A stretch of DNA of 64,000 bases from an uncultured Roseateles sp. (GTDB lineage: Bacteria > Pseudomonadota > Gammaproteobacteria > Burkholderiales > Burkholderiaceae_C), in the NCBI RefSeq assembly GCF_963422335.1, contig NZ_OY729424.1:6200001-6264000 (forward strand), written 5' to 3'. This document shows positions 15,936 through 23,992 of this stretch, piece after piece. The position numbers were made by a program, and so were the translations under genes. Position 1 is the first letter of the stretch. Each line of letters starts with the position of its first letter. The notes beneath the pieces are model-generated. The model ran no database searches and was not told the origin of the DNA. It saw only the letters and a list, made by a program, of their open reading frames with translations.

Positions 15936-16943
15936 ATGATGAGCCAACGATTCAAGCCAAGTGCCATGACCGCCGCCCTGAGCCTGGCCGGCGCCCTGTT
16001 CAGCAGCTCCGTGCTGGCCTGGGAACCGACCAAGCCGATCGAGTTCGTCGTGCCGGCCGGTACCGGCGGCGGGGCCGACCAGATGGCGCGCTTCATCCAG
16101 GGCGTGAGCGCCAAGTACAAGCTGACCGCCCAGCCCATCATCGTCGTCAACAAGGCCGGCGGGGCTGGGGCCGAGGGTTTTCTCGACGTCAAGGGCGACA
16201 AGGGCAACGCGCACAAGATCGTCATCACGCTGTCCAACCTGTTCACCACGCCGCTGGCCACCGGCCTGCCCTTCAACTGGCGTGACCTGACCCCGGTGGC
16301 GATGCTGGCCCTGGACCAGTTCGTGTTGTGGGTCAACGAAGACACGGCCTACAAGAACACCAAGGACTACATCACCGCCATCAAGGCCCAGCCCGACAAG
16401 ACCTTCAAGATGGGCGGCACCGGCTCCAAGCAGGAGGACCAGATCATCACCGTGCTGATGGAAAAAACCGTCGGCAAGAAGATGACTTACATCCCGTTCA
16501 AGGGCGGTGGCGACGTGGCCGTGCAGCTGGTCGGCAAGCACATCGACTCGACCGTCAACAACCCGATCGAGGCCGAGTCGCACTGGCGCGCCGGCAAGCT
16601 GCGGCCGCTGTGCGTGATGGACAAGGACAAGCTGCCCTACCCGACCAAGCTCACCGCCACCCAGGCCTGGAGCGATGTGCCGACCTGCGCCTCGGCCGGC
16701 CTGCCGGTGGACTATCTGATGCTGCGCGGCGTCTTCATGCCGCCCGGCGCGACGCCCGAGCAGGTCAGCTACTACGTCGAGTTGTTCAAGAAGATACGCG
16801 CCCAGCCGGACTGGAAGGACTTCATGGAGAAAGGCGCTTTCAAGCAGAGCTTCATGACCGGCGCCGACTTCAACGACTGGCTGGGCAAGAACGAACAGCT
16901 GCACCGGGTGCTGATGAAGGAAGCCGGCTTCATGTCCAACTGA
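15936..16943 (+). CDS. Tripartite tricarboxylate transporter substrate-binding protein (TctC family)
   Basis: Periplasmic Bug/TctC receptor, 335 aa. Signal peptide residues 1-28 ending VLA-W; family motif KPIEFVVPAGTGGGADQMAR, IIVVNKAGGAGAEGFLDVKG and the pyroglutamate-type ligand loop near GGTGSKQEDQ. Two adjacent ATGs (15936 and 15939) are equally possible starts. It heads the tctC-tctB-tctA cassette with a 9-bp gap to tctB; ligand probably a carboxylate, perhaps that activated by the upstream CoA ligase. Confidence 0.92.
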   Translation: MMSQRFKPSAMTAALSLAGALFSSSVLAWEPTKPIEFVVPAGTGGGADQMARFIQGVSAKYKLTAQPIIVVNKAGGAGAEGFLDVKGDKGNAHKIVITLSNLFTTPLATGLPFNWRDLTPVAMLALDQFVLWVNEDTAYKNTKDYITAIKAQPDKTFKMGGTGSKQEDQIITVLMEKTVGKKMTYIPFKGGGDVAVQLVGKHIDSTVNNPIEAESHWRAGKLRPLCVMDKDKLPYPTKLTATQAWSDVPTCASAGLPVDYLMLRGVFMPPGATPEQVSYYVELFKKIRAQPDWKDFMEKGAFKQSFMTGADFNDWLGKNEQLHRVLMKEAGFMSN

Positions 16944-16952
16944 GGCCGCGCC

Positions 16953-17462
16953 ATGCAAACCGATGACACGAAATCCGAACCGGCCGGCTTGGCAACACGC
17001 GGCCCCGAGCTGGCTGTGGCGATCTTCCTGCTGCTGCTCGCGCTGCTGGTGATCACCGACAGCCTGCGCGTGGGCATAGGCTGGGCCGACGATGGCCCGC
17101 GCGCCGGCTATTTCCCGTTCTACATCGGCCTGCTGCTGCTGGCCTCCAGCGCCACGGTGCTGGTCAGCACCCTGCTGCGCTGGAAGCGACCCAGCGCGCT
17201 GTTCGCCGAGCGCGCGCAACTCGTGACCGTGTTCGCGATGCTGCTGCCGATGTCGGTCTACGTCGGTGCGGTTGCGCTGCTGGGCATTTACGAGGCCTCC
17301 TTCCTGCTGATCGGCTACTTCATGCGCCGCCACGGCAGTTTCAGCTGGCTGCTCACCGGGGTGATTGCCGCCGGCGTGCCGCTGGCCTTCTTCCTGGTCT
17401 TCGAGCGCTGGTTTCTGGTGCCGCTGCCCAAGGGGCCGCTTGAACATCTGCTGGGGTTCTGA
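16953..17462 (+). CDS. Tripartite tricarboxylate transporter small membrane subunit (TctB family)
   Basis: A 169-aa integral membrane protein with four hydrophobic segments (about residues 20-42, 55-75, 90-110, 130-152). The RAGYFPFYIGLLLLASSATV segment is typical of TctB. It associates with the large subunit TctA in Na-driven carboxylate uptake. Its stop overlaps the tctA start by one base (17462). Confidence 0.9.
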   Translation: MQTDDTKSEPAGLATRGPELAVAIFLLLLALLVITDSLRVGIGWADDGPRAGYFPFYIGLLLLASSATVLVSTLLRWKRPSALFAERAQLVTVFAMLLPMSVYVGAVALLGIYEASFLLIGYFMRRHGSFSWLLTGVIAAGVPLAFFLVFERWFLVPLPKGPLEHLLGF

Positions 17463-18970
17463 TGGATGAGCTGACCAATCTGCTGCATGGCTTCAACGTC
17501 GCACTGACCCTGCCCAATCTGGGCTATATGCTGATCGGCATCACGCTGGGCGTGCTGATCGGCGTGCTGCCCGGGCTCGGAGGAGCCAACGGCATCGCCA
17601 TCCTGCTGCCGCTGACCTTCACGATGAACCCCACGTCGGCCATCATCATGCTGTCGTGCATCTACTGGGGGGCGCTGTTCGGCGGAGCCATCACCTCCAT
17701 CCTGTTCAACATCCCCGGCGAGCCCTGGTCGGTGGCCACCACCTTTGACGGCTATCCGATGGCGCAGCGGGGCCGCGCTGCCCAGGCGCTGACGGCGGCC
17801 TTCACCTCGTCCTTCGTCGGCGCCCTGTTCGCGGTGCTGCTGATCACCTTTCTGGCGCCCTTTCTGGCCCGCTTCGCGCTCAAGTTCGGACCGGCCGAAT
17901 ACTTTGCCGTGCAGCTGCTGACCTTCTGCAGCTTCGTCGGCATGAGCAAGGAGCCGCCGGCCAAGGTGATCGCCTCGATGATGCTGGGCTTCGCGCTTGC
18001 TGCGGTCGGCATGGACACGGTGACCGGCCAGCTGCGCATGACCTATGGCGTGACCGACCTGCTCAAGGGCTTCGATTTCCTGATCGCGGTGATAGGCCTG
18101 TTCGGCATCGGCGAGATCCTGCTGACGATGGAAGAAGGCCTGGCCTTCAAGGGCAAGAGCGCCCGCATCAGCCCCAGCGTGGTCTGGCAGACCTGGCGCG
18201 AACTGCCGCGCTACTGGCTGACCTTTCTGCGCTCGACGGCGATCGGCTGCTGGATGGGCATCACACCCGGCGGCGCTACCCCGGCCTCGTTCATGAGCTA
18301 TGGCGTGGCGCGGCGCATGTCCAAGAACCCGCAGGCCTTCGGCACCGGCCAGATCGAGGGCGTGCTCGCGCCGGAAACCGCTGCCCACGCGGCCGGCACG
18401 GCGGCCCTGCTGCCCATGCTGACCCTGGGCATACCGGGCTCGCCCACCGCCGCCGTGCTGCTGGGCGGCCTGCTGATCTGGGGCCTGCAGCCCGGGCCCA
18501 TGCTGTTCGTCGAACAGAAGGACTTCGTCTGGGGCCTGATCGCCTCGATGTACCTGGGCAATCTGGTCGGCCTGCTGGTGGTGCTCAGCACCGTGCCGTT
18601 CTGGGCCGCCATCCTGCGCATTCCGTTCGCGGTGATCGCACCGGTGATCGTGGTGATCTGCGCCATCGGCGCCTACACCGTGCACAGCTCGATGTTCGAC
18701 GTGGTGATGATGATGGTGTTCGGCGTGGCCGGCTATCTGTTCAAGAAGCTCAAATACCCGCTGGCGCCGCTGGTGCTGGCCCTGGTGCTGGGCGATATGG
18801 CCGAGGCGAGCTTTCGCCAGTCGATGCTGCTGTCGCAGGGCAGCCTGAGCATCTTCTGGTCGAATCCGCTGGTCGGCAGCATCGCCGGCCTGGCCATGCT
18901 GCTGCTGCTGTGGCCCCTGGTCGGCGTGCTGCGCGGTTTTTACAAGGCAAGAGAAGAGGCAAGGGCATGA
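17462..18970 (+). CDS. Tripartite tricarboxylate transporter large permease (TctA family)
   Basis: A 502-aa, roughly 11-12-TM permease, normal family length. Conserved TctA regions are GVLPGLGGANGIAILLPLTF (about 38-57), YWGALFGGAITSILFNIPGE and the mirrored GIPGSPTAAVLLGGLLIWGL around residue 320. It translocates the substrate delivered by TctC. The last 4 bases overlap the start of the ketopantoate-reductase-like gene (ATGA), so transport and metabolism genes are translationally coupled. Confidence 0.93.
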   Translation: MDELTNLLHGFNVALTLPNLGYMLIGITLGVLIGVLPGLGGANGIAILLPLTFTMNPTSAIIMLSCIYWGALFGGAITSILFNIPGEPWSVATTFDGYPMAQRGRAAQALTAAFTSSFVGALFAVLLITFLAPFLARFALKFGPAEYFAVQLLTFCSFVGMSKEPPAKVIASMMLGFALAAVGMDTVTGQLRMTYGVTDLLKGFDFLIAVIGLFGIGEILLTMEEGLAFKGKSARISPSVVWQTWRELPRYWLTFLRSTAIGCWMGITPGGATPASFMSYGVARRMSKNPQAFGTGQIEGVLAPETAAHAAGTAALLPMLTLGIPGSPTAAVLLGGLLIWGLQPGPMLFVEQKDFVWGLIASMYLGNLVGLLVVLSTVPFWAAILRIPFAVIAPVIVVICAIGAYTVHSSMFDVVMMMVFGVAGYLFKKLKYPLAPLVLALVLGDMAEASFRQSMLLSQGSLSIFWSNPLVGSIAGLAMLLLLWPLVGVLRGFYKAREEARA

Positions 18971-19977
18971 AGATTGCTGTGGTGGGTGCGGGCGCGATTG
19001 GAGGCTATCTGGGCGCCCGGCTGTCGCTGTCGGGTGAGGAGGTGACCTTCATCGCCCGCAACAAGAACCTGGCCGCGATCCGGGCCGGCGGCTTCAGGTT
19101 GATCGAGGAAGACGGCCGCGAGCAGCATGCGACGGCCGTGCGCGCGGTGCAGCACATGGCCGAGGCCGGCCCGCAGGACGCGGTGCTGCTGACGCTGAAA
19201 GCCCATCAGCTCAAGGATGTGCTGCCCGAGCTGCGTGCGCTGTTCGGCCCGCAGACCCTGGTGGTGAGCATGATCAACGGCCTGCCCTGGTGGTATTTCC
19301 ACAAGCTGGCCGGCCCGCACGAGGGGCGTCGGCTCGACAGCGTGGACCCGGGCGGCGTGATCGCCAGCCAGATCGAGGCCGAACGCGTCATCGGCAGCGT
19401 GGTCTACCCGGCGGCCGAGCTGGTGGAACCGGGTCGGGTGCGCGTGATCGAGGGCAACCGCTTCACCCTGGGCGAGCCCGACGGCACGCGCAGCCCGCGC
19501 ATCGAGGCGCTGTCGCAGGCCCTGATGAAGGCCGGCTTCAAGGCACCGGTGTCCAAGGACATCCGCGCCGAGATCTGGGTCAAGCTGTGGGGCAACCTCA
19601 GCTTCAACCCGATCAGCGCGCTGACCCATGCCACCTTGCAGGACATCTGCCGCTTCCCGGCCGGCCGTGCGCTGGCCGCCAGCATGATGGCCGAGGCGCA
19701 GACGGTGGCCGAGAAACTGGGCGTCGAGTTCAAGATCTCGCTGGACAAGCGCATCGCCGGCGCCGAGGCCGTGGGCGCGCACAAGACCTCGATGTTGCAG
19801 GACGTCGAGCACGGCCGCGCGCTGGAGCTGGAGGCGCTGATCGGCAGCGTGGTCGAGCTCGGCCGCATCACCGACACGCCAACGCCAACCATCACCGCCA
19901 TCTACGCCGCCGCCAGCCTGCTGGGCCACACCTTGGCCGAGGCCAAGGCGCGGCTGGCACTGCAGCCTTTGAGCTGA
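18967..19977 (+). CDS. 2-dehydropantoate 2-reductase-family (ApbA/PanE-like) oxidoreductase
   Basis: NAD(P)-dependent 2-hydroxyacid/ketoacid reductase, 336 aa. N-terminal Rossmann motif IAVVGAGAIGGYLGARLS, catalytic Lys region KLWGNLSFNPISALTHAT (about residue 205), and a C-terminal helix with KTSMLQDVEHGRALELEAL. It overlaps tctA by 4 bases. Because it sits in a carboxylate uptake operon, it more probably reduces a ketoacid intermediate of that pathway than serves pantothenate synthesis; that is inference from context. Confidence 0.88.
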   Translation: MKIAVVGAGAIGGYLGARLSLSGEEVTFIARNKNLAAIRAGGFRLIEEDGREQHATAVRAVQHMAEAGPQDAVLLTLKAHQLKDVLPELRALFGPQTLVVSMINGLPWWYFHKLAGPHEGRRLDSVDPGGVIASQIEAERVIGSVVYPAAELVEPGRVRVIEGNRFTLGEPDGTRSPRIEALSQALMKAGFKAPVSKDIRAEIWVKLWGNLSFNPISALTHATLQDICRFPAGRALAASMMAEAQTVAEKLGVEFKISLDKRIAGAEAVGAHKTSMLQDVEHGRALELEALIGSVVELGRITDTPTPTITAIYAAASLLGHTLAEAKARLALQPLS

Positions 19978-19984
19978 AGAGACG

Positions 19985-20749
19985 TCAGCCGAAGGGGTTG
20001 CTGAGGCAGCCGATGCCGTCGATCTCGACTTCGACCGTGCTGCCCGGCTTCATCGGCAGCACGCCCAGCGAGGTGCCACACAGGATCACATCGCCGGGCA
20101 GCAGGGTCATGTCATGCGACAGCCGCGAGACCAGCTCGGCCGGGCCGAAGGTCATGTCCGACAACGCATAGTTCTGCCGCTCGCGCCCGCCAACGCGGGT
20201 ACGCAGGCTGGCGGCCATGAAGTCGAAATCGGTTTCGATCACCGGGCCGAACACGCCGAAAGTGTCGAAGCTCTTGGCCCGCGCCCACTGCGCAAAGCTC
20301 GGGTCGCGGTGCAGCAGCTCCATCGCCGTCACGTCATTGGCGCAGGTGTAGCCGAACACATGGTCGGCGGCGGCCGCCACGCTCACCGCCCGCGCGGTCT
20401 TGCCGATGACGATGGCCAGCTCGCCTTCGTAGGCGATGCGGCCTTCGTCGCGCGCCGGCGGCTGTATGGTCTGGCCGTGGGCGGCAAAGCTGCTCGGCGC
20501 CTTCAGAAAATACAAGGGCTCGGCCGGCGTGGCCCAGCCGTTCTTCTGCGCCAGCGCATTGAAGTTGTTCCACAGACCCAGCATCTTGCCGGGCTGGCAG
20601 GGCGTCAGCCACTGCAGCCCGGACAGGGCCAGGCGCTGCGGCGTGGGCTGCGGCTGGTCGAACATATCGCCCTCGTAGACCTGCACGCTCGTGCCGTCGG
20701 TCACGCCAAAACCCTCGCGTCCGGCGTGGCGGAATCGCATCCATTTCAT
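19985..20749 (-). CDS. Fumarylacetoacetate hydrolase-family protein
   Basis: A 254-aa FAH-superfamily enzyme (hydrolases/isomerases/decarboxylases of beta-ketoacids). Metal-binding core IAYEGELAIVIGKTARAVS (about residues 103-121), YTCANDVTAMELLHRDP and KSFDTFGVFGPV, with GDVILCGTSLGVLPMKPGSTV near the end. It meets the ketopantoate-reductase-like gene tail to tail with a 7-bp gap and lies 1 bp after the wax synthase stop on the same strand. It likely belongs functionally to the carboxylate catabolism block. Confidence 0.88.
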   Translation of the reverse strand: MKWMRFRHAGREGFGVTDGTSVQVYEGDMFDQPQPTPQRLALSGLQWLTPCQPGKMLGLWNNFNALAQKNGWATPAEPLYFLKAPSSFAAHGQTIQPPARDEGRIAYEGELAIVIGKTARAVSVAAAADHVFGYTCANDVTAMELLHRDPSFAQWARAKSFDTFGVFGPVIETDFDFMAASLRTRVGGRERQNYALSDMTFGPAELVSRLSHDMTLLPGDVILCGTSLGVLPMKPGSTVEVEIDGIGCLSNPFG

Positions 20750-20750
20750 C

Positions 20751-22196
20751 TCAAGCTTCCCAAGGCAACATCAAGGCGAGAACCAGCAGCTTGTTGAACT
20801 CCGGCTGGAAGCGGTCGATGATCAGCTGCGGGTGGGGGCACAGGGCGTCGTCGGTGATCAGGCCGAACTGCACATTGCCGGCATAGGTCAGGATGCTGAC
20901 GCCCACACCCACATCGCCCGACTGCGGCACCCAGAACATCAGCCGCTCGACCGAGGCGCCGCAGAACTTCAGTGCGCTGGACGGTCCCGGCACATTGGTC
21001 ATCACTGCCGTGGTCTTCTTGGCGAACAGGTTCAGCATCGCGTTCTGCACCGGCTTGATGAACAGGCCGGCCAGCGACAGCAGGCCGAAGGCCAGCAAGG
21101 GCTGGTAGCTGCCCTTCAACTCGCTCATGCGCTTGCGCACCTCGTACAGGCGCTCAATCGGGTTGGCAATGCCCACCGGCAACACCAGCGGCACCAGGCC
21201 GAAGCGGTTGCCCAGCTGGTAGGCCTTCTCCAGCGGCCGCAGATTGACCGGCACCATGGCGCGTATCTCCTTGCCGGACGGGTCGTCGCCCTGGGCCTGC
21301 AGATAACTGCCGATGGCGCCGGCGGCGCAGCTCAAGAGCACATCGTTGATCGAACAGCCCAGCGCCTTGCCGGCAGCCTTGACGGCATCCAGTGGCAGCG
21401 GCTCACCCCAGGCGACATGCTTTTTCCCGTTGGGCTTGCCCTTCAGGCTGGTGCGCGAATCGTCCGGCATCAGGGCAAAGGCGGTCACGTCGCTGAGTGC
21501 CTGGTAGCCCATGCGCAGCACATCGGCCGAGGCATGGGCGGGTGCCGCCGGTCGGGCCAGCGTCTCCATCGACTTGGCGGCGGCCGTGCCGGTCAGGCCT
21601 ATGGCCTTGACCATCAGGTCGGTCAGCGGCTTGAGCAGGGCGTCGGACAGAAAGTCCTGCTCGGCCTCGGGGCGCTGCGCCTTCTCGGGCGGGGCCTTGC
21701 CGCCGTCGGTGATGGAGAACAGCACCGACATCAGCGCGATGCCATCGGCGATGCAGTGGTGGATGCGGGCGATCAGCACGCTCTGGCCGTCCATTTCCTC
21801 GACCACGCGGAACTGCCACAGCGGGCGGTCCGGGTCCAGCGCCTCGGCGGCGAGCTCGCCGACGCGCTCCTTCAGCGCCTCCTCGGCCGGCTGGCCACGG
21901 CGCGGCTTGAGCACCTCCTTGACCACATGGCGGGCGATGTCGAAGTCCTCGTCCTCGACCCAGCTGGCACCCATCGTGTCGTGCACCACCTTCTGGCGAA
22001 AGCGGGTGTACTGCAACAGGCGCTCCTGCACACGGGCCGACACCTGTTCCACGGTCAGCCGCGGGCGCAGCAGCCAGATGCCGACGATCATCATCAGGTT
22101 GGCATCGCAATCCATGCGCAGCCAGGCGGTGTCCACCCGCGACATGCGTTCAGGCGTTGGGCTCAATTCCGTCTCCTTGTTTTTCTGGGCCAACAA
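20751..22196 (-). CDS. Wax ester synthase/diacylglycerol O-acyltransferase (WS/DGAT family)
   Basis: Membrane-associated acyltransferase (481 aa) that esterifies fatty alcohols or diacylglycerol with acyl-CoA to make storage wax esters or triacylglycerol. The catalytic HHxxxDG motif is HHCIADG (residues 146-152); later family blocks are VMTNVPGPSSALKFCGASVE and NDVLLSCAAGAIGSYL. Full length for the family. It is divergent from the acyl-CoA-binding protein gene (76 bp apart), a sensible pairing since that protein delivers acyl-CoA. Confidence 0.93.
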   Translation of the reverse strand: MLAQKNKETELSPTPERMSRVDTAWLRMDCDANLMMIVGIWLLRPRLTVEQVSARVQERLLQYTRFRQKVVHDTMGASWVEDEDFDIARHVVKEVLKPRRGQPAEEALKERVGELAAEALDPDRPLWQFRVVEEMDGQSVLIARIHHCIADGIALMSVLFSITDGGKAPPEKAQRPEAEQDFLSDALLKPLTDLMVKAIGLTGTAAAKSMETLARPAAPAHASADVLRMGYQALSDVTAFALMPDDSRTSLKGKPNGKKHVAWGEPLPLDAVKAAGKALGCSINDVLLSCAAGAIGSYLQAQGDDPSGKEIRAMVPVNLRPLEKAYQLGNRFGLVPLVLPVGIANPIERLYEVRKRMSELKGSYQPLLAFGLLSLAGLFIKPVQNAMLNLFAKKTTAVMTNVPGPSSALKFCGASVERLMFWVPQSGDVGVGVSILTYAGNVQFGLITDDALCPHPQLIIDRFQPEFNKLLVLALMLPWEA

Positions 22197-22272
22197 TGCT
22201 GGTTAATATCCAGGTCGTCCATAGCGATAGATACCAAGCTTCGCACCGATTCACCGCACCCAAGGAGACACG

Positions 22273-22524
22273 ATGAGCCTGAAAGAAGACTTCGAAGCCG
22301 CCGTTGCCGGCTCCAAGAGCCTGCCCGAGCGCCCCGACAACATGACCTTGCTGAAGCTGTATGCGCTGTACAAGCAGGGCAGCAGCGGCGACGTCGAGGG
22401 CTCACGCCCTGGTTTCACCGACATGGTGGGCCGCGCCAAGTACGACGCCTGGAAGGAGCTGAAGGGCAAGTCGACCGATGAGGCGATGCAGGAATACATA
22501 GACCTGATTGAATCGCTGAAGTGA
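22273..22524 (+). CDS. Acyl-CoA-binding protein
   Basis: An 83-aa soluble four-helix ACBP that binds long-chain acyl-CoA. Signature residues include LLKLYALYKQGSSGDVEGSR and MVGRAKYDAWKELKGKSTDEA; length and motif match the family closely. AAGGAGA lies 5-11 bases before the ATG. Divergent from the wax synthase, ended by a strong terminator that overlaps the converging PHA-system gene. Confidence 0.95.
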   Translation: MSLKEDFEAAVAGSKSLPERPDNMTLLKLYALYKQGSSGDVEGSRPGFTDMVGRAKYDAWKELKGKSTDEAMQEYIDLIESLK

Positions 22525-22551
22525 GCGCCTGAAAGGTCTTTCGACCCGCCC

Positions 22552-22578
22552 AAGCCGGCCCCTCAGGCCGGCTTTTTC
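22552..22578 (+). terminator. Rho-independent terminator of the acyl-CoA-binding protein gene
   Basis: AAGCCGGCC (22552-22560), loop CCTCA, GGCCGGCTT (22566-22574) with the T-run continuing to 22577. The stem is a perfect 9 bp. Its 3' half lies inside the last codons of the converging minus-strand gene. Confidence 0.88.
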
Positions 22579-22895
22579 TTGGCCGCCGCCTTTTTCGGCT
22601 TGACCTCGGCGGCCAGCAATGCATCGAGCTCCTTCTGGATCTCCTGCTCTATCGTGCCCTTGAAGGCGCCCAGCAGCAGACCCAGCTTGGCGCTGAGGTC
22701 GAAGTGATCGGCGGCGACTATCATCTGGCCCTTGACACCCGAGCGGGTGAACTGCACGGTGTCACTGGTATCGCCCTCGAGCACGGTGCAGTCCATGTCG
22801 AACTTGCGCTCGACCTCCTCGGCCCAGGCCCAGGCCACTTCACGGGCACGTACCAGCCCCAGTTGGTGGTCGCGGTGTATGCGGATCTCGGACAT
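22563..22895 (-). CDS. Polyhydroxyalkanoic acid system family protein
   Basis: A 110-aa protein of the PHA-system family (TIGR02610-like): N-terminus IRIHRDHQLGLVRAREVA, a compact alpha/beta core (GQMIVAADHFDLSAKLGLLL) and a Lys/Ala-rich tail KPKKAAAKKKPA. The family is named for occurrence near PHA granule genes; biochemical role unknown. Its start shares a base with the stop of the upstream aminopeptidase gene (22895). Confidence 0.85.
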   Translation of the reverse strand: MSEIRIHRDHQLGLVRAREVAWAWAEEVERKFDMDCTVLEGDTSDTVQFTRSGVKGQMIVAADHFDLSAKLGLLLGAFKGTIEQEIQKELDALLAAEVKPKKAAAKKKPA

Positions 22896-23992
22896 CAGTG
22901 CGTCTCCGTTGGCTGGTTTTGCTTCAGTGTGGCGCGGCGTTCGTCGCGCGGCAAGCTGGCCATGGCGCGCACGGCTGCATAAAAGCGCTCGAAGTCACGG
23001 CCCTCGCGTTCGAACAGGGCCTCGAACTGCGGCGTCAGCTCGTTATAGGCCGCCAGCACGCCGAACGAGGCGTTGTTGGCGCGGGCAAACCAGCCGTCGT
23101 AGCCGGCATAGCCGCCCCAGGCACCGGCCTTGAGCGTGGCATAGTCGGCGCGCAGCTCGGCCATCAGGGCGGCCTTGGCCGAGCGTTTGGCGGCTGTATC
23201 TGCATCGCTGCGGTAGAGCCGGTCCAGGCGCTCGCGGTAGCGCATCGTCAGCACGCGAAAGTCCTCGCGGCGTCGCTCCAGCGCCACAAACTCGTCACGG
23301 GCAGCGGCCGAGGCCCGGGTGTCCAGCCAGCGCTGCGCGCCCAGACGCTCGACGGCCGTGGCGAACGACTCGTTGAACATCGTGTCGTCTTTGACGTAGA
23401 CGACCTGGTGCGTCAGCTCGTGGAAGATCAGCCGGGCCAGTTCACCCTCCGAGTAGCGGATGAAGGTGTTGAGCAGCGGGTCGCCGCCCAGCCAGTTGGT
23501 CATGCCCAAGGTCGAATAAGCCGGCACGCCGTACACGGAGACCTCGAGGCCGGGTTCCTGTTGCAGGCCCTGGGCAAAGGCGTCGGCCTGCTCGCGCTGG
23601 AAGTAGCCGCGGTAGCCCACGCAGCCCATCACCGGGAAGCACCAGGTCTTCAGGCTCAGGCTCAGCTCGGGCGCGGCCACGACGTTCCAGACCGCGGCCG
23701 GGCGCTGCAGATCGGCATAGGCGCGGTAGCTGCGGTTGTCGGGCAGCTTCAGCTCCTGAATAGCGAAATCGCGCATGCGCTGGGTCAGAGCCAGGCGCTC
23801 GCGCAACTCGGCCGGCTGGCTCTCGTCGGTCAGCCACTGGCTGACCGGCTTGGCAGCGCTCAGGAGCCGCATATGACCGCTGACCGACTGGGCGAGATAA
23901 CCCACATCGGCGCAGCCGCTGGTCAGCAGCGCCGCACCCACGGCCATCAGACTTGCCAACCCTGTCCAGGCCATCCAGCGCTTCCGCTTCAC
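22895..23992 (-). CDS. Putative aminopeptidase lipoprotein
   Basis: A 365-aa zinc peptidase of the uncharacterised aminopeptidase family PF10023. A lipoprotein signal peptide ends in LLTSGCADV (lipid-modified Cys about residue 27). The metal site is FHELTHQ (HExxH) with downstream Glu in FNESFATAVE. Probably anchored to a membrane on the periplasmic side. The stop overlaps the PHA-system start, and its own start overlaps the molybdopterin enzyme stop by 4 bases, so the three genes are one unit. Confidence 0.88.
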   Translation of the reverse strand: MKRKRWMAWTGLASLMAVGAALLTSGCADVGYLAQSVSGHMRLLSAAKPVSQWLTDESQPAELRERLALTQRMRDFAIQELKLPDNRSYRAYADLQRPAAVWNVVAAPELSLSLKTWCFPVMGCVGYRGYFQREQADAFAQGLQQEPGLEVSVYGVPAYSTLGMTNWLGGDPLLNTFIRYSEGELARLIFHELTHQVVYVKDDTMFNESFATAVERLGAQRWLDTRASAAARDEFVALERRREDFRVLTMRYRERLDRLYRSDADTAAKRSAKAALMAELRADYATLKAGAWGGYAGYDGWFARANNASFGVLAAYNELTPQFEALFEREGRDFERFYAAVRAMASLPRDERRATLKQNQPTETH

